DNA of 64,000 nucleotides from Vibrio sinensis (GTDB lineage: Bacteria; Pseudomonadota; Gammaproteobacteria; Enterobacterales; Vibrionaceae): positions 62,001 through 126,000 of the forward strand of contig NZ_QVMU01000005.1 in NCBI RefSeq assembly GCF_003605645.1, written 5' to 3'. Position 1 is the first letter of the stretch. Each line of letters begins with the position of its first letter. The translations under genes and the position numbers were made by a program. Below the pieces are notes generated by a model. It was not told where the DNA came from and ran no database searches. It saw only the letters and a list, made by a program, of their open reading frames with translations. This document shows, piece by piece, positions 45,964-57,820 of this stretch.

Positions 45964-48375
45964 ATGTCGATTGAACGCCAACTGCATAAATTTGGTGGTA
46001 GCAGCTTAGCGGATCCCGAATGTTATCGTCGAGTCGCCCACATTCTTAAAGAATATTCCTCACCTGACGATCTCGTGGTTGTTTCAGCAGCAGGGAAAAC
46101 GACCAATCATCTGATTGAGTTTCTTGAGGGCTTAGACAAAGATGGCCGCTTGGCCCATGAAGCACTGCAAGCGATTCGTCAATACCAATCTGATCTTATC
46201 GAAGCACTACTTATTGACCATGAACAGCAACAATTACTTGAGCAACTCTCTGATGAAATTCGTGCACTTGGAGAGCTCACCGCCCCATTGACTCAAGCAC
46301 AAAAAGCACAAGTATTAGGCCATGGTGAAGTTTGGTCAGCTCGCCTACTCGCTAGCTTGCTTAATCAACAACAGCTTGCTGCGATTAACCTCGATGCTCG
46401 CTCTTTCTTGCGCGCTGAATATGCCACGCAACCAGAAGTGGATCGCGGAGCCTCTTATCCATTATTAAAGGAAATCTTGGCCCAGCACTCTTTGCATCGC
46501 ATTGTCATCACCGGCTTTATGGCACAAGACTCATTAGGAAATACGGTATTACTAGGCCGAAATGGCTCGGATTACTCTGCGACAATTATCGGCGCATTAG
46601 CGGAAGTAGAACGTGTAACGATTTGGAGCGATGTGGCTGGGGTATACAGCGCGGACCCTCGCCTAGTTTCCGATGCCTGCTTATTACCACTGCTGCGCCT
46701 AGATGAAGTCAGTGAACTTGCTCGCCTCGCTGCTCCAGTATTGCATAGCCGCACTTTACAGCCCGTTGCCCAAAGTGCGATGGATCTACACCTTCGCTGT
46801 AGCTACCAACCGGAATCAGGCTCTACACGCATTGAACGCGTTCTTGCTTCAGGACGCGGAGCAAAAATAATATCGTCACTTGATGACATTTTGCTGATTC
46901 AAATTAATTTTACTTCTGGGCATGATTTTCATCGCCTTGAACAAGATGTCCTAGAGCGTCTTAAGCGAGCTCAACTTGAACCACTCACGTACGAAGTACA
47001 AAGCGATCAACACTGTTTGCGTTTAGCTTACACCGCGGAAATTGCTAATGGCGCATTAGGCTACTTGCAAGAAGCCGCCATCGATGCCGAAATTAAGCTC
47101 AAAGAGGGGTATTCATTAGTCGCCGCTGTTGGGGCTGGTGTCACCAAAAATGCTCATCACTGCTATGGCTTTTACCAACAACTTAAATCATCCCCAGTTG
47201 AATTTATTTCTGAATCCCAATCTGGGTTAAGTTTGACCGCTGTTCTTCGCCGAACCAACACCCAGACCCTAGTTACTGGCATTCACAGTCAACTGTTCCA
47301 GGCACAGAAACGTATCGCGGTTGCTCTATGTGGCAAAGGGAATATTGGCTCACGATGGCTAGATCTCTTCACAGGACAAAAAGGTGAACTAGAAAAACGC
47401 TACGGAATGAATTTCGAGTTAGTGGCTGTCATTGATAGCAACCACTATTGGTTTGATGCCAATGGCATTGATGCAGCAAGTGCTGTCGCGCAGTTCGATA
47501 ATGAAGCGCAACAACATAAAGATAATGAGTGGATTCAAAGACTCGGTGCAATTCAAGGCTTTGATGAAGCTGTCGTATTAGATGTAACAGCCAGCCCTGA
47601 ACTGGCGAAAAGCTACCTCGATATTGCGGAACAAGGTTTACATCTAATCTCAGCCAATAAAGTAGCTGGCTCCTCTTCGAGTGAGTACTACCACCAAGTG
47701 CAAGATTCGTTTGCCAAAATTAACCGACATTGGCTATATAACGCCACTGTTGGCGCAGGGTTACCCATAAACCATACGGTTCGAGACCTGCGAGAAAGTG
47801 GTGATGAGATCATTGCATTGTCGGGAATATTCTCTGGCACTCTATCGTGGTTATTCCAGCAATATGATGGCTCGATACCTTTCGCTGAATTGGTTGATCT
47901 TGCTTGGCAACAGGGGCTAACAGAGCCAGACCCACGTCATGATCTCGATGGTTCCGATGTGATGAGAAAGTTAGTGATTCTCGCCCGTGAATCAGGCCTC
48001 GATATTGAACCAGAATCAGTGAAAGTCGAAAGCTTGGTGCCAGAAGAACTGGCGTCACTCTCTTTAGATGATTTTCTCGATAACAGCCAAGTACTCAGCA
48101 CTTTATTAGCGGAGCGCCTCGAAAAGGCCCAGCGTGAAGATAAAGTATTACGCTATGTGGCAAGGCTAGAGAAAAATGGTCAAGCGACCGTAGGTGTGGA
48201 AGCGCTACAGAAAGAACATGCTCTGGCAAACCTACTGCCGTGTGACAACATTTTTGCCATTGAAAGTCGATGGTACAAAGATAACCCTCTGGTGATCCGT
48301 GGTCCGGGTGCCGGACGAGAAGTCACCGCAGGGGCGATTCAGTCAGACCTTAATTTACTCTCGAGCTTGTTGTAG
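45964..48375 (+). CDS. metL: Bifunctional aspartokinase / homoserine dehydrogenase II
   Basis: First and third steps of the aspartate pathway toward methionine. The 803-residue protein has an N-terminal aspartokinase (HKFGGSSLADPE near residue 8; LLGRNGSDYSATIIGAL near residue 195), a central ACT-like region and a C-terminal homoserine dehydrogenase (VALCGKGNIGSRWLDLF near residue 450; GIFSGTLSWLFQQYDG; GLTEPDPRHDLDGSDVMRK). Position after metB and before metF identifies it as MetL rather than ThrA. Followed by an intrinsic terminator. Confidence 0.96.
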   Translation: MSIERQLHKFGGSSLADPECYRRVAHILKEYSSPDDLVVVSAAGKTTNHLIEFLEGLDKDGRLAHEALQAIRQYQSDLIEALLIDHEQQQLLEQLSDEIRALGELTAPLTQAQKAQVLGHGEVWSARLLASLLNQQQLAAINLDARSFLRAEYATQPEVDRGASYPLLKEILAQHSLHRIVITGFMAQDSLGNTVLLGRNGSDYSATIIGALAEVERVTIWSDVAGVYSADPRLVSDACLLPLLRLDEVSELARLAAPVLHSRTLQPVAQSAMDLHLRCSYQPESGSTRIERVLASGRGAKIISSLDDILLIQINFTSGHDFHRLEQDVLERLKRAQLEPLTYEVQSDQHCLRLAYTAEIANGALGYLQEAAIDAEIKLKEGYSLVAAVGAGVTKNAHHCYGFYQQLKSSPVEFISESQSGLSLTAVLRRTNTQTLVTGIHSQLFQAQKRIAVALCGKGNIGSRWLDLFTGQKGELEKRYGMNFELVAVIDSNHYWFDANGIDAASAVAQFDNEAQQHKDNEWIQRLGAIQGFDEAVVLDVTASPELAKSYLDIAEQGLHLISANKVAGSSSSEYYHQVQDSFAKINRHWLYNATVGAGLPINHTVRDLRESGDEIIALSGIFSGTLSWLFQQYDGSIPFAELVDLAWQQGLTEPDPRHDLDGSDVMRKLVILARESGLDIEPESVKVESLVPEELASLSLDDFLDNSQVLSTLLAERLEKAQREDKVLRYVARLEKNGQATVGVEALQKEHALANLLPCDNIFAIESRWYKDNPLVIRGPGAGREVTAGAIQSDLNLLSSLL

Positions 48376-48398
48376 CGAGCTCAATAACCGAATTATAG

Positions 48399-48428
48399 AA
48401 AGCGCATCTTTAGATGTGCTTTTTTTTC
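48399..48428 (+). terminator. Intrinsic terminator after metL
   Basis: AGCGCATC-TTTA-GATGTGCT (one G-U pair) followed by a run of T. Confidence 0.88.
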
Positions 48429-48579
48429 TCCATTATATGGAGCATAGAAAATTGATGAATGAGGCTCAGAACGGGTTCAACCCTGTTAACAATTGTTAAA
48501 CTTGAAAAAGTTTAATTACAAACATGAGTAAAATTCATAATCACATTGTTGACATTAAATCATATTCAATTCATTCTGT

Positions 48580-48621
48580 GGACATATAGACGTCCAAACG
48601 TCAGAAAGGATTCAGACGTAA
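48580..48621 (+). promoter_or_regulatory. MET boxes upstream of metF
   Basis: GGACATAT, AGACGTCC and AAACGTCA are contiguous octamers (48580-48603), and a further AGACGTAA is at 48614-48621. The middle box matches 7 of 8 bases. They lie 62-100 bases before the metF start. Confidence 0.82.
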
Positions 48622-48637
48622 AGGAATTCGTTATTAA

Positions 48638-49573
<936 letters not shown>

Positions 49574-49605
49574 TGGGAAGATGATAGGATAAAAATGGGA
49601 AGATC

Positions 49606-49634
49606 AAAAAAGCTGACATAACGTCAGCTTTTTT
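49606..49634 (+). terminator. Intrinsic terminator after metF
   Basis: AAAAAAGCTGAC-ATAAC-GTCAGCTTTTTT-type stem. Confidence 0.9.
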
Positions 49635-49724
49635 CACATGACTCAGAGCACTACGCCGATGACTCAACTTTTAGTTAGAAGAACACACGTAAAGCTATTG
49701 GAGCTGTAGTTTCGGCAATAACTG

Positions 49725-49868
49725 GCTTACCCTAACTAAGTAGCTTACCCTAACTAATTGGAGCTGCAGCTAGGCGACAAACGAACGAATCCCTATGAGC
49801 ATAGACTCGCTATGTGATTAGGGTGAGTAAGTGCCGTCAACAACGCTGCAGTTTCAATTAGGACGGGG
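49725..49868. repeat. Second ERIC-like element, with an 18-bp duplication at its left end, next to zapB
   Basis: The element (about 49746-49868) runs from TACCCTAACTAATTGGAGCTGC to CAATTAGGACGGGGA with the same block order as the copy at 19334: TAGGCGACAA, a central GAGCATAGACTCGCTATGTG palindrome, GTGAGTAAGTGCCGTCAAC and GCTGCAGTTTC. Just before it GCTTACCCTAACTAA occurs twice with 18-base period (49725 and 49743). It ends three bases from the zapB stop codon. Confidence 0.8.
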
Positions 49869-49871
49869 AAT

Positions 49872-50114
49872 TTATTCTACTTCGTCCATCTTACCTAACA
49901 AGTTGCGAATACGCTCTTGCCATGCAGAATGCTCTTCTTGCATTTGTTGTGACTTCTGCTCTAGCTCTTCACGGCTTGCACGAAGCTCTGATGCTTCTAC
50001 AGACAATTGTTCTTTTTCTTCTTTAAGCTCTTCAACTTCCATTTGTAGCAGTGAAATAGTATCTACAGCTGTTTGGATTTTTGCTTCTAGTTTTTCAAGT
50101 ATTTCAAAAGACAT
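49872..50114 (-). CDS. zapB: Cell-division coiled-coil protein ZapB
   Basis: 80-residue, almost entirely coiled-coil protein (heptads over about 5-75, [20 protein letters not shown] start) that binds ZapA and links the Z ring to the chromosome terminus via MatP. Length and sequence match the family. It is next to and divergent from glpX, close to the E. coli arrangement (zapB near glpFKX). The 3' end abuts the ERIC-like element, which may form the end of its transcript. Confidence 0.93.
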   Translation of the reverse strand: MSFEILEKLEAKIQTAVDTISLLQMEVEELKEEKEQLSVEASELRASREELEQKSQQMQEEHSAWQERIRNLLGKMDEVE

Positions 50115-50334
50115 CTAAGCCTACCTTTGTATTGTTCGGTTGAGGTGATAGTGCAAGTAACCCTCATTCTACTCAGCCCGCAATGGATAAACACGCCCTA
50201 TATTTGATATTTTGCGCCATTCGATTAAAAAACCGTCACATATTGACCTTGGGCTAACTTACCTTGCCAAATCGCTTATCTCAACGCAAATCTGACCCTC
50301 GAATTCACCCAATTCTGTCGAGCAAACAACGAAA

Positions 50335-50367
50335 GAGCAAACGTTTTCCTTTTTGATATGTTAGAAT
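50335..50367 (+). promoter_or_regulatory. PurR/LacI-family operator-like box overlapping the glpX promoter
   Basis: GAGCAAACGTTTTCCT (50335-50350) matches 13 of 15 defined bases of the PurR box ACGCAAACGTTTTCNT. A candidate -10 TAGAAT follows at 50362-50367, so the box covers the -35 region. Cra recognises a related but different core (TGAAACGTTTCA), which matches less well (8 of 12). Confidence 0.55.
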
Positions 50368-50410
50368 CCTCGGCGAAAATTCTCTTTCGTCCTTTTGATT
50401 TGGAGTCATC

Positions 50411-51418
50411 ATGAAACGCGATTTAGCAATGGCCTTTTCTCGAGTAACTGAAGGCGCTGCACTGGCAGGCTACAAATGGCTTGGCCGTGGCGATAAAAAT
50501 GCCGCTGACGGTGCTGCTGTAGAAGTCATGCGTACGCTTTTAAATAAAACCGAAATTAGCGGTGAAATTGTTATTGGTGAAGGTGAAATTGATGATGCAC
50601 CAATGCTCTACATCGGCGAAGTCGTCGGTCTAGGTGGTGATGCAGTCGATATCGCTGTCGATCCTATCGAAGGGACACGTATGACCGCCATGGGTCAATC
50701 AAACGCACTGGCTGTTCTTGCCGCTGGTGAGAAAGGTAGCTTTTTGAAAGCACCTGATATGTACATGGAAAAATTGGTCGTTGGCCCTGGTGCGAAAGGC
50801 TGTATTGACCTAAACAAGCCTCTCACTGAAAACCTAGAAGCTATCGCGAAAGCGCTGGGTAAAACTCTCGATACGCTTGTAGTGACCACGCTTGCTAAAC
50901 CTCGTCATGATAAAATGATCGCTGAAATGCAAGCGATGGGCGTACGTGTCTTTGCTGTGCCTGATGGTGATGTTGCTGCTTCAATCCTAACTTGTATGCC
51001 AGATAGTGAAGTTGATGTGATGTACTGTATTGGCGGCGCACCAGAGGGTGTGGTTTCTGCTGCCGTTATCCGTGCACTTGATGGTGATATGCATGGTCGA
51101 CTTCTTCCTCGTCACGAAGTGAAAGGCGATAGCGAAGAAAACCGCATTTATGGTGCGGCTGAACTTAAACGCTGCCAAGAGATGGGCGTTCAAGCTAATG
51201 TGGTATTAACCATGGAAGATATGGCACGCAGCGACAATGTTATCTTCTCTGCGACAGGTATTACTAAAGGTGACCTACTTGAGGGTATCTCTCGCCAAGG
51301 CAATATCGCAACCACTGAAACACTACTGATTCGTGGTCGATGCCGTACGATTCGCCGCATCAAATCGACGCATTACTTAGATCGTAAAGACCCTGAAGTT
51401 CGCGATATTATTATGTAA
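50411..51418 (+). CDS. glpX: Class II fructose-1,6-bisphosphatase
   Basis: Gluconeogenic phosphatase. The 335-residue protein has VIGEGEIDDAPMLYIGE and the metal-binding VDPIEGTRMTAMG, CIGGAPEGVVSAAVIRALDG and FSATGITKGDLLEG, all hallmarks of GlpX. Here it stands alone rather than in a glpFKX operon, with its own promoter and a terminator 30 bases after the stop. Start ATG preceded by GGAG. Confidence 0.96.
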   Translation: MKRDLAMAFSRVTEGAALAGYKWLGRGDKNAADGAAVEVMRTLLNKTEISGEIVIGEGEIDDAPMLYIGEVVGLGGDAVDIAVDPIEGTRMTAMGQSNALAVLAAGEKGSFLKAPDMYMEKLVVGPGAKGCIDLNKPLTENLEAIAKALGKTLDTLVVTTLAKPRHDKMIAEMQAMGVRVFAVPDGDVAASILTCMPDSEVDVMYCIGGAPEGVVSAAVIRALDGDMHGRLLPRHEVKGDSEENRIYGAAELKRCQEMGVQANVVLTMEDMARSDNVIFSATGITKGDLLEGISRQGNIATTETLLIRGRCRTIRRIKSTHYLDRKDPEVRDIIM

Positions 51419-51446
51419 TTGGATGATTCACATCTAATTGTGAAAG

Positions 51447-51471
51447 AAGGATGGCTCTGCCATCCTTTTTT
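51447..51471 (+). terminator. Intrinsic terminator after glpX
   Basis: AAGGATGGC-TCT-GCCATCCTT followed by T run. Confidence 0.92.
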
Positions 51472-51489
51472 GATCAGTTGATTTAAACC

Positions 51490-51608
51490 GCGACTCCAGT
51501 AAACAGCGATTCTAGTAGACTAGCTATTGCTATAAACAGTAGCTCTAGTAAACAAGTGCTCTAAGAAACAATAGCTCTAGTAAATACCTGTTCTAATAAA
51601 TAACAGGT
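51490..51608 (-). repeat. Degenerate 16-bp tandem array between glpX and the GGDEF gene
   Basis: Units AGTAAACAAGTGCTCT, AAGAAACAATAGCTCT, AGTAAATACCTGTTCT and AATAAATAACAGGTCT follow one another at 16-base spacing, with looser copies before. It abuts the stop codon of the diguanylate cyclase gene. Unit length and the AATAGCT core resemble the array at 29406-29490. Confidence 0.7.
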
Positions 51609-53081
51609 CTAATAGACAATACTGACCCGATTCTTACCGGATTTTTTGGCATGATAAAGCAGCTTATCCGCTTGTCGAATACCCTTTTCTCGCCAAACTT
51701 CAATATGATTTCCATAGTCATCGGTCGCATAAATGCAGGCTCCACCAGAAAGCGTCACATGAATCTTTTCATCAGTAGATAAATGAATTGCTTGTAGACT
51801 GAGATCTCGCTGAACTCGTTCAAGAATCAAAGCAAGATGGCTTTCAGATTCCCCTGCCACCGCGACAACAAACTCTTCACCGCCAAAACGAGCCACGGTA
51901 TCCGTTTGACGAATACTATTTGCGATCAAGTGAGCGACATGGCAAATCACTTCATCACCAATTTCATGACCAAAGCGGTCATTGATAAGCTTAAAGTCAT
52001 CAATATCAAAGACGCCAATACCAATAAATGGGGATTTGTTGCTGTCTTTAAGTTTATCTTCAAACCCTCGACGATTTAGCAGCCCGGACAGCGGATCATG
52101 CATTGCCAAGCTCTTCAAACGGCGCTTTGTTGCTTCGCTGTAGCGATACCAAATCCCAAACAGAGAAAAGAGATAGAGCATTGAAGCCATGATCAGATAG
52201 TTTTTTTGATGTTTCAACGCATGAACGATGTGGACTCGCTTTGGCTCATCGACGGTAAGGAATAAACCAGTTTCTTGGTCATCCACCAATAGCGGTTCGG
52301 AGAATGTAAACCCGAAAACGTCGTTATGATTATTACCTTGCTGTTGGGTTAAATGGTAACCAGAAATTTTATCTCGGATCAGATCATTAAACGGAATATC
52401 GATCGCCAATACCCCTTTAAAATCATCACCAACAATAATCGAGCGAGAAAGGGTCACCACCTCTTCGTCGCTAAGGTAATCTTGATATCCACCCGTATAA
52501 ATCACTCTGTTTATTTGATATTCAGGATGACTAGGAAGAGAGTTATTCCAATACGGGCGATTCTGAATCACATCTTTAAAAACATCCCCGTCCACTTTTA
52601 ATGCATTTTCTTGTGGTGAGGTGATAACAAAGTGCTCTTTCGAGACAAAGTAAATCGCCGAGACTGAACGTACGCTGTTGACGATATAAGAGATGGATGG
52701 CGCGATAAAAAGACGTTTCTTGGCCTCATCATACAATGGGGAATCAAGGTTACACATTTCGCTAGGACCAGAAAATACGAAGTCAGCCCCCTCATAACCA
52801 TTGTCTTGCCCAGTAAAGCGGCATGTTTGCCCAACGAGTTCGGTATGAATGGATAGCACAATCTCTTCGTTTTTATGCGAATAAAGTGCGCTAATATGAT
52901 AGTCCAATGACTTAAGAACCTGACTTAAGCTCTTCAATGATTGTTCAACCCGTTGTTTCTCTTGCTGGTATTCCAGTAGGGAGTCATCAGCAGAATCGAG
53001 CACCAGTAGGGTTATAAATAGTAATAAGACGCTGGTCAGCACCATCATCTTTTTTATTTCATTACTTATAATTCTGGTCAC
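51609..53081 (-). CDS. Membrane diguanylate cyclase with periplasmic sensor domain
   Basis: Makes cyclic di-GMP. 490 residues: membrane span 1 (about 11-30), a periplasmic sensor region of about 260 residues (31-293) that looks like a dCache-type double PAS fold, span 2 (about 294-312) and a GGDEF domain (about 325-490). The active site is G400-G-E-E-F404 and the inhibitory I-site R391-x-x-D394 is exactly five residues before it, so product inhibition is expected. No EAL domain. The ligand is unknown and neighbours do not suggest one. Confidence 0.93.
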   Translation of the reverse strand: MTRIISNEIKKMMVLTSVLLLFITLLVLDSADDSLLEYQQEKQRVEQSLKSLSQVLKSLDYHISALYSHKNEEIVLSIHTELVGQTCRFTGQDNGYEGADFVFSGPSEMCNLDSPLYDEAKKRLFIAPSISYIVNSVRSVSAIYFVSKEHFVITSPQENALKVDGDVFKDVIQNRPYWNNSLPSHPEYQINRVIYTGGYQDYLSDEEVVTLSRSIIVGDDFKGVLAIDIPFNDLIRDKISGYHLTQQQGNNHNDVFGFTFSEPLLVDDQETGLFLTVDEPKRVHIVHALKHQKNYLIMASMLYLFSLFGIWYRYSEATKRRLKSLAMHDPLSGLLNRRGFEDKLKDSNKSPFIGIGVFDIDDFKLINDRFGHEIGDEVICHVAHLIANSIRQTDTVARFGGEEFVVAVAGESESHLALILERVQRDLSLQAIHLSTDEKIHVTLSGGACIYATDDYGNHIEVWREKGIRQADKLLYHAKKSGKNRVSIVY

Positions 53082-53202
53082 ACAAAGGTCATCGGTAAAA
53101 TTGGGAAGCGCATTTTAGCAGAATGATAAAAATATACCCTAGAAACTTGAAGAGGTGGGCAACAAGCAGGTAATGAACTCGCTAATCGCTGGATGACGGA
53201 TA

Positions 53203-53229
53203 TAAAAAAACCAAGGCATATGCCTTGGC
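53203..53229 (-). terminator. Intrinsic terminator after groEL
   Basis: Perfect palindrome CCAAGGCATATGCCTTGG (53211-53228) followed on the minus strand by a run of seven T. Confidence 0.88.
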
Positions 53230-53268
53230 TTATTAGCTTTCATCTCAATCAGAGGTGAATGAGTCGGA

Positions 53269-54930
<1,662 letters not shown>

Positions 54931-54983
54931 TTAATTCGGTTTTATTTACTCGTTTTAGAATAAGAGCAAAAACTATTCAATAG

Positions 54984-55274
54984 TTACTCAACAATAGCCA
55001 TGATGTCGTTTTCAGACATGATTAGCACTTCTTTACCGTCGATTTTTTCAGTTTTAGTGCCGTAACCTTCAGCAAAAATTACTGAGTCACCCACTTTAAC
55101 GTCCAGCGGTAACACTGTACCGTTTTCTAGGATGCGGCCTTTGCCAACAGCTAGAATAACGCCACGAGTTGATTTTTCCGCAGCAGAACCAGTAAGAACG
55201 ATACCACCTGCTGACTTAGATTCAACTTCTTGGCGCTCTACAATAACTCGGTCATGTAATGGACGAATGTTCAT
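54984..55274 (-). CDS. groES: Co-chaperonin GroES
   Basis: Seven-subunit lid of GroEL. The ATG at 55274 ([18 protein letters not shown]) has AGGAG nine bases upstream and gives 96 residues, the family length; the frame runs 18 codons further up. The mobile loop [16 protein letters not shown] and the [15 protein letters not shown] segment are intact. Preceded by a sigma-32 promoter. Confidence 0.98.
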   Translation of the reverse strand: MNIRPLHDRVIVERQEVESKSAGGIVLTGSAAEKSTRGVILAVGKGRILENGTVLPLDVKVGDSVIFAEGYGTKTEKIDGKEVLIMSENDIMAIVE

Positions 55275-55354
55275 GGGACGTATCTCCTGATAATTTCCAT
55301 ATGTAATGGGATAATGGCTCTGACACAATTCAAAGCTATGTTATTTGTTTATAT

Positions 55355-55383
55355 ATAAGGGGTGTTACTCAAGAACCCAAGGG
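55355..55383 (-). promoter_or_regulatory. Sigma-32 heat-shock promoter of groESL
   Basis: On the minus strand TTCCCCTTGGG includes a CTTGGGT -35 (55375-55381) and, 12 bases on, CCCCTTAT (55355-55362), against CTTGAAA-N11-16-CCCCATNT. The implied leader before groES is about 75 bases. Confidence 0.75.
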
Positions 55384-55440
55384 GAAGTGAACGGTTTTTT
55401 GTGAAGGGAGTAGCGAAAACTGGGGAAAGGCGGATAAAAA

Positions 55441-55462
55441 AGGCCAAAATCACTTTTGGCCT
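55441..55462 (-). terminator. Intrinsic terminator after the Wzz-like gene
   Basis: AGGCCAAAA-TCAC-TTTTGGCCT; T run on the minus strand. Confidence 0.85.
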
Positions 55463-55557
55463 ATCTTAAATCATTAAAGAATCACTAACTAAACGGCTTG
55501 TTTACTGGCTTTACCGGACACACTGCTCCGACTAACTGACCAGAATAGCTCGCTAGA

Positions 55558-56715
55558 TTAGTCCTCTTTTCTAAATGCAAAACGCACTAGCACAATAGCG
55601 ACACCCAACATACCACCAAGTAGCGTACCCAATACTGCAATCAATGCGCGTTTTGGTTTATCACGAGAAATTGGTGGCTCTACGTTTTCAATAAAACGGA
55701 AAGTTTGGAACTCAACATCACGATTGATTTTTAGCGTGTTCAGCATGTCTAACTTCGCATCAATTTGCTGTAAGCGAGGCTCAATCACACTTAAGTTTTT
55801 CACTGACTCTAATGCTTTCACTTTTGCTTCAAGGGCTTTACTACCCATATCAATCGCAAAAAGCTCATTATTAGCGTTAGTTTGGATTGGTTGATTAACT
55901 CCTGCTGCTTTAGCAATAGCTAAGGCATATTGGGTGCGCTCCGCTTCTACGGTTAAACGGTTACGAGCTTGTGATTCCAAAATCATTTTTTGTTGCACAA
56001 GTTCGTTTTGCTTTGAGTTAATCACCGCTTGTAAGTTGTTAAACGCATCATTTTTAGCGGTACGTTCAATACCATCCAAATAGTCACTTAACAACACAAA
56101 ACTGCTTTGTTTGGTAGTTGACTGGAAATTCAAGTTGTAAGGTGAGTTAGCTGTTCTATTTTCTGCCGATGCGGTAATTTTCTGAAACCAAGCAGCATAA
56201 AGGGCTTTACTGCTGTCTTCCGCGTTTTCTGCATCTTGATCAAGCTGAGATTTAAAGACCTGAAATTCTTCACTACCATCAAGGAACTTACGCTTACTGT
56301 TGCTTGAGTTGTACTCACCGATAAAACGCTGGAACAATATCTCAGGGTCGATTAAGTCATCCAACTCTTCGCTCACCAGAACCGTACCATCTTCTTGATA
56401 GATATCGAAGACTGGTTGGAACTGTTTCACTTGCTGCTGGTAAGCAGCAATATCTTGAATTTGTGGCTGAGTCACTTTAGCACTAGAAGACCACCACTGC
56501 TGCGCAGTCAGTGCATAAGCAACCGCGGCTATCGCGAACACAACAGTCGTAGCAATAATAATTAACTTACCGTCCCACAATGCCTTGAACAGCTCTCTCA
56601 AATCGATTTCATCACTTGAGTTACTATTTTCAAAATAACGATTTCCAGCATGATAGTCATGAGGTACTTGTGGAGCATTTTGCTCTTGTTTTAATTGCGA
56701 TGGCTGTTCGCTCAC
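55558..56715 (-). CDS. Wzz-family polysaccharide chain-length regulator
   Basis: Inner-membrane co-polymerase that sets the modal length of O-antigen or a related polysaccharide. 385 residues: cytoplasmic N-terminus, first span (about 52-70), a large periplasmic helical domain (about 71-355) and a second span (about 360-378) preceded by the proline-rich VEPPISRDKPKRALI. There is no C-terminal kinase, so it is Wzz-like rather than Wzc. No glycosyltransferase genes are nearby in this window, so the polysaccharide it serves is unknown. Confidence 0.88.
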   Translation of the reverse strand: MSEQPSQLKQEQNAPQVPHDYHAGNRYFENSNSSDEIDLRELFKALWDGKLIIIATTVVFAIAAVAYALTAQQWWSSSAKVTQPQIQDIAAYQQQVKQFQPVFDIYQEDGTVLVSEELDDLIDPEILFQRFIGEYNSSNSKRKFLDGSEEFQVFKSQLDQDAENAEDSSKALYAAWFQKITASAENRTANSPYNLNFQSTTKQSSFVLLSDYLDGIERTAKNDAFNNLQAVINSKQNELVQQKMILESQARNRLTVEAERTQYALAIAKAAGVNQPIQTNANNELFAIDMGSKALEAKVKALESVKNLSVIEPRLQQIDAKLDMLNTLKINRDVEFQTFRFIENVEPPISRDKPKRALIAVLGTLLGGMLGVAIVLVRFAFRKED

Positions 56716-57127
56716 ACGAAATCCTTTTGAAACTTAAATAGTGTTAATCGCATACTGGTCACTCTAACTTGCCTATCTATAAGTGTTTGTGTATAGCTGT
56801 TTAGGTATAGCAATTGGGGCATAGCTATATTAGAGACAACAATATGACAAAATCATAAGGTGAGAATTTTAACATAGGGTGAAATAACGAGAAAGTCACG
56901 AAACAGCAGGATTGAGAGCTAAAATGTATTGAGTGGTAAATATCTTCAGCAAATCAGTTGATTTAAATACGTTTACTGCTGAAACGACTGATCGCTAAAG
57001 CGATATACTACAGAAGCAGCGTGTTTCTGAAACTGTTCACGACTAAAACAGCTACTGCAACCGCAACCGCAACTGTGTACTACTGACAGGGTGTGCCATT
57101 AACCGTATAAAAAACATATAAAGGCAG
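56716..57127. other. 412-base gap upstream of the Wzz-like gene
   Basis: No gene is supported. TATAGC recurs at about 56792, 56806 and 56821 in loosely repeated 14-16 base units (GTATAGCTGTTTAG, GTATAGCAATTGGGG, ATAGCTATATTAG), and AACCGC is repeated around 57060. The Wzz promoter must lie here, but I could not choose hexamers. Confidence 0.4.
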
Positions 57128-57562
57128 CTAACGCCATTCATCAATATGAGTGACGCTAGATTCCGAGGTAGGCCCAGATGACGAAGAAGTCGCTGAACTA
57201 GAAGATGGAGATAAACGCGAAGTATGATAGTGGGGATGATCCCCTTGAAGCGCCTGTTGAAACTTAGAAAACTGCTTACACAACTCTTGCATCAGCACCA
57301 TATTGACATGATTAGGGTTACGACAATGACCGACCAATCTATCGATATGACTTTGCTGCGCTCTCAACCTCGGTTGCATCTCTTCTGAGGCTGACGCGAT
57401 CACTTGTTCGCACTTTTGCTGTTTGAATCGGTCAAAGGCTTGAGGATCGGACTCTGCTAACGCTTTTAATTCATCAAATGATGGCAAAGCAGAATCACAG
57501 GAGTTGGCTATATCAGCCATCGGACTAGTTGATTTAGCTGATGGTGGGGGAACTAAACGCAT
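57128..57562 (-). CDS. Uncharacterised protein, probably DUF3135 family
   Basis: 144 residues. The central LPSFDELKALAESDPQAFDRFKQQKCEQVI and RPRLRAQQSHIDRLVGHCRNPNHVNMVLM-type helical segments look like the DUF3135 family as I remember it; function unknown. The C-terminal third is low-complexity Ser/Thr (SPSSSSATSSSSGPTSESS), so only residues about 20-105 are likely folded. The ATG at 57562 has AGGAG five bases upstream; a GTG two codons earlier is possible. It is isolated between two long intergenic gaps. Confidence 0.7.
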   Translation of the reverse strand: MRLVPPPSAKSTSPMADIANSCDSALPSFDELKALAESDPQAFDRFKQQKCEQVIASASEEMQPRLRAQQSHIDRLVGHCRNPNHVNMVLMQELCKQFSKFQQALQGDHPHYHTSRLSPSSSSATSSSSGPTSESSVTHIDEWR

Positions 57563-57820
57563 AATCACTCCTAACTCTTAACCAATTCAACCACTACACA
57601 TGTAGTAAGTTGATGTTAAGATCATAGGAGAGAATTAAGCTTTGCTGTAAGGCAACAGGTTACTGTATCAAAAATAAGACACTCATCATATCTATCAACT
57701 TAATCATTTCAATCAACTCAATTACCTCAAGCATCTTTATCGGTAGATTCGATCAGCACGCTCTATCGACAGAAACACTGGCAAACAAACTGACTGGTAA
57801 ACTGGCTAACAAGCCGAGTG

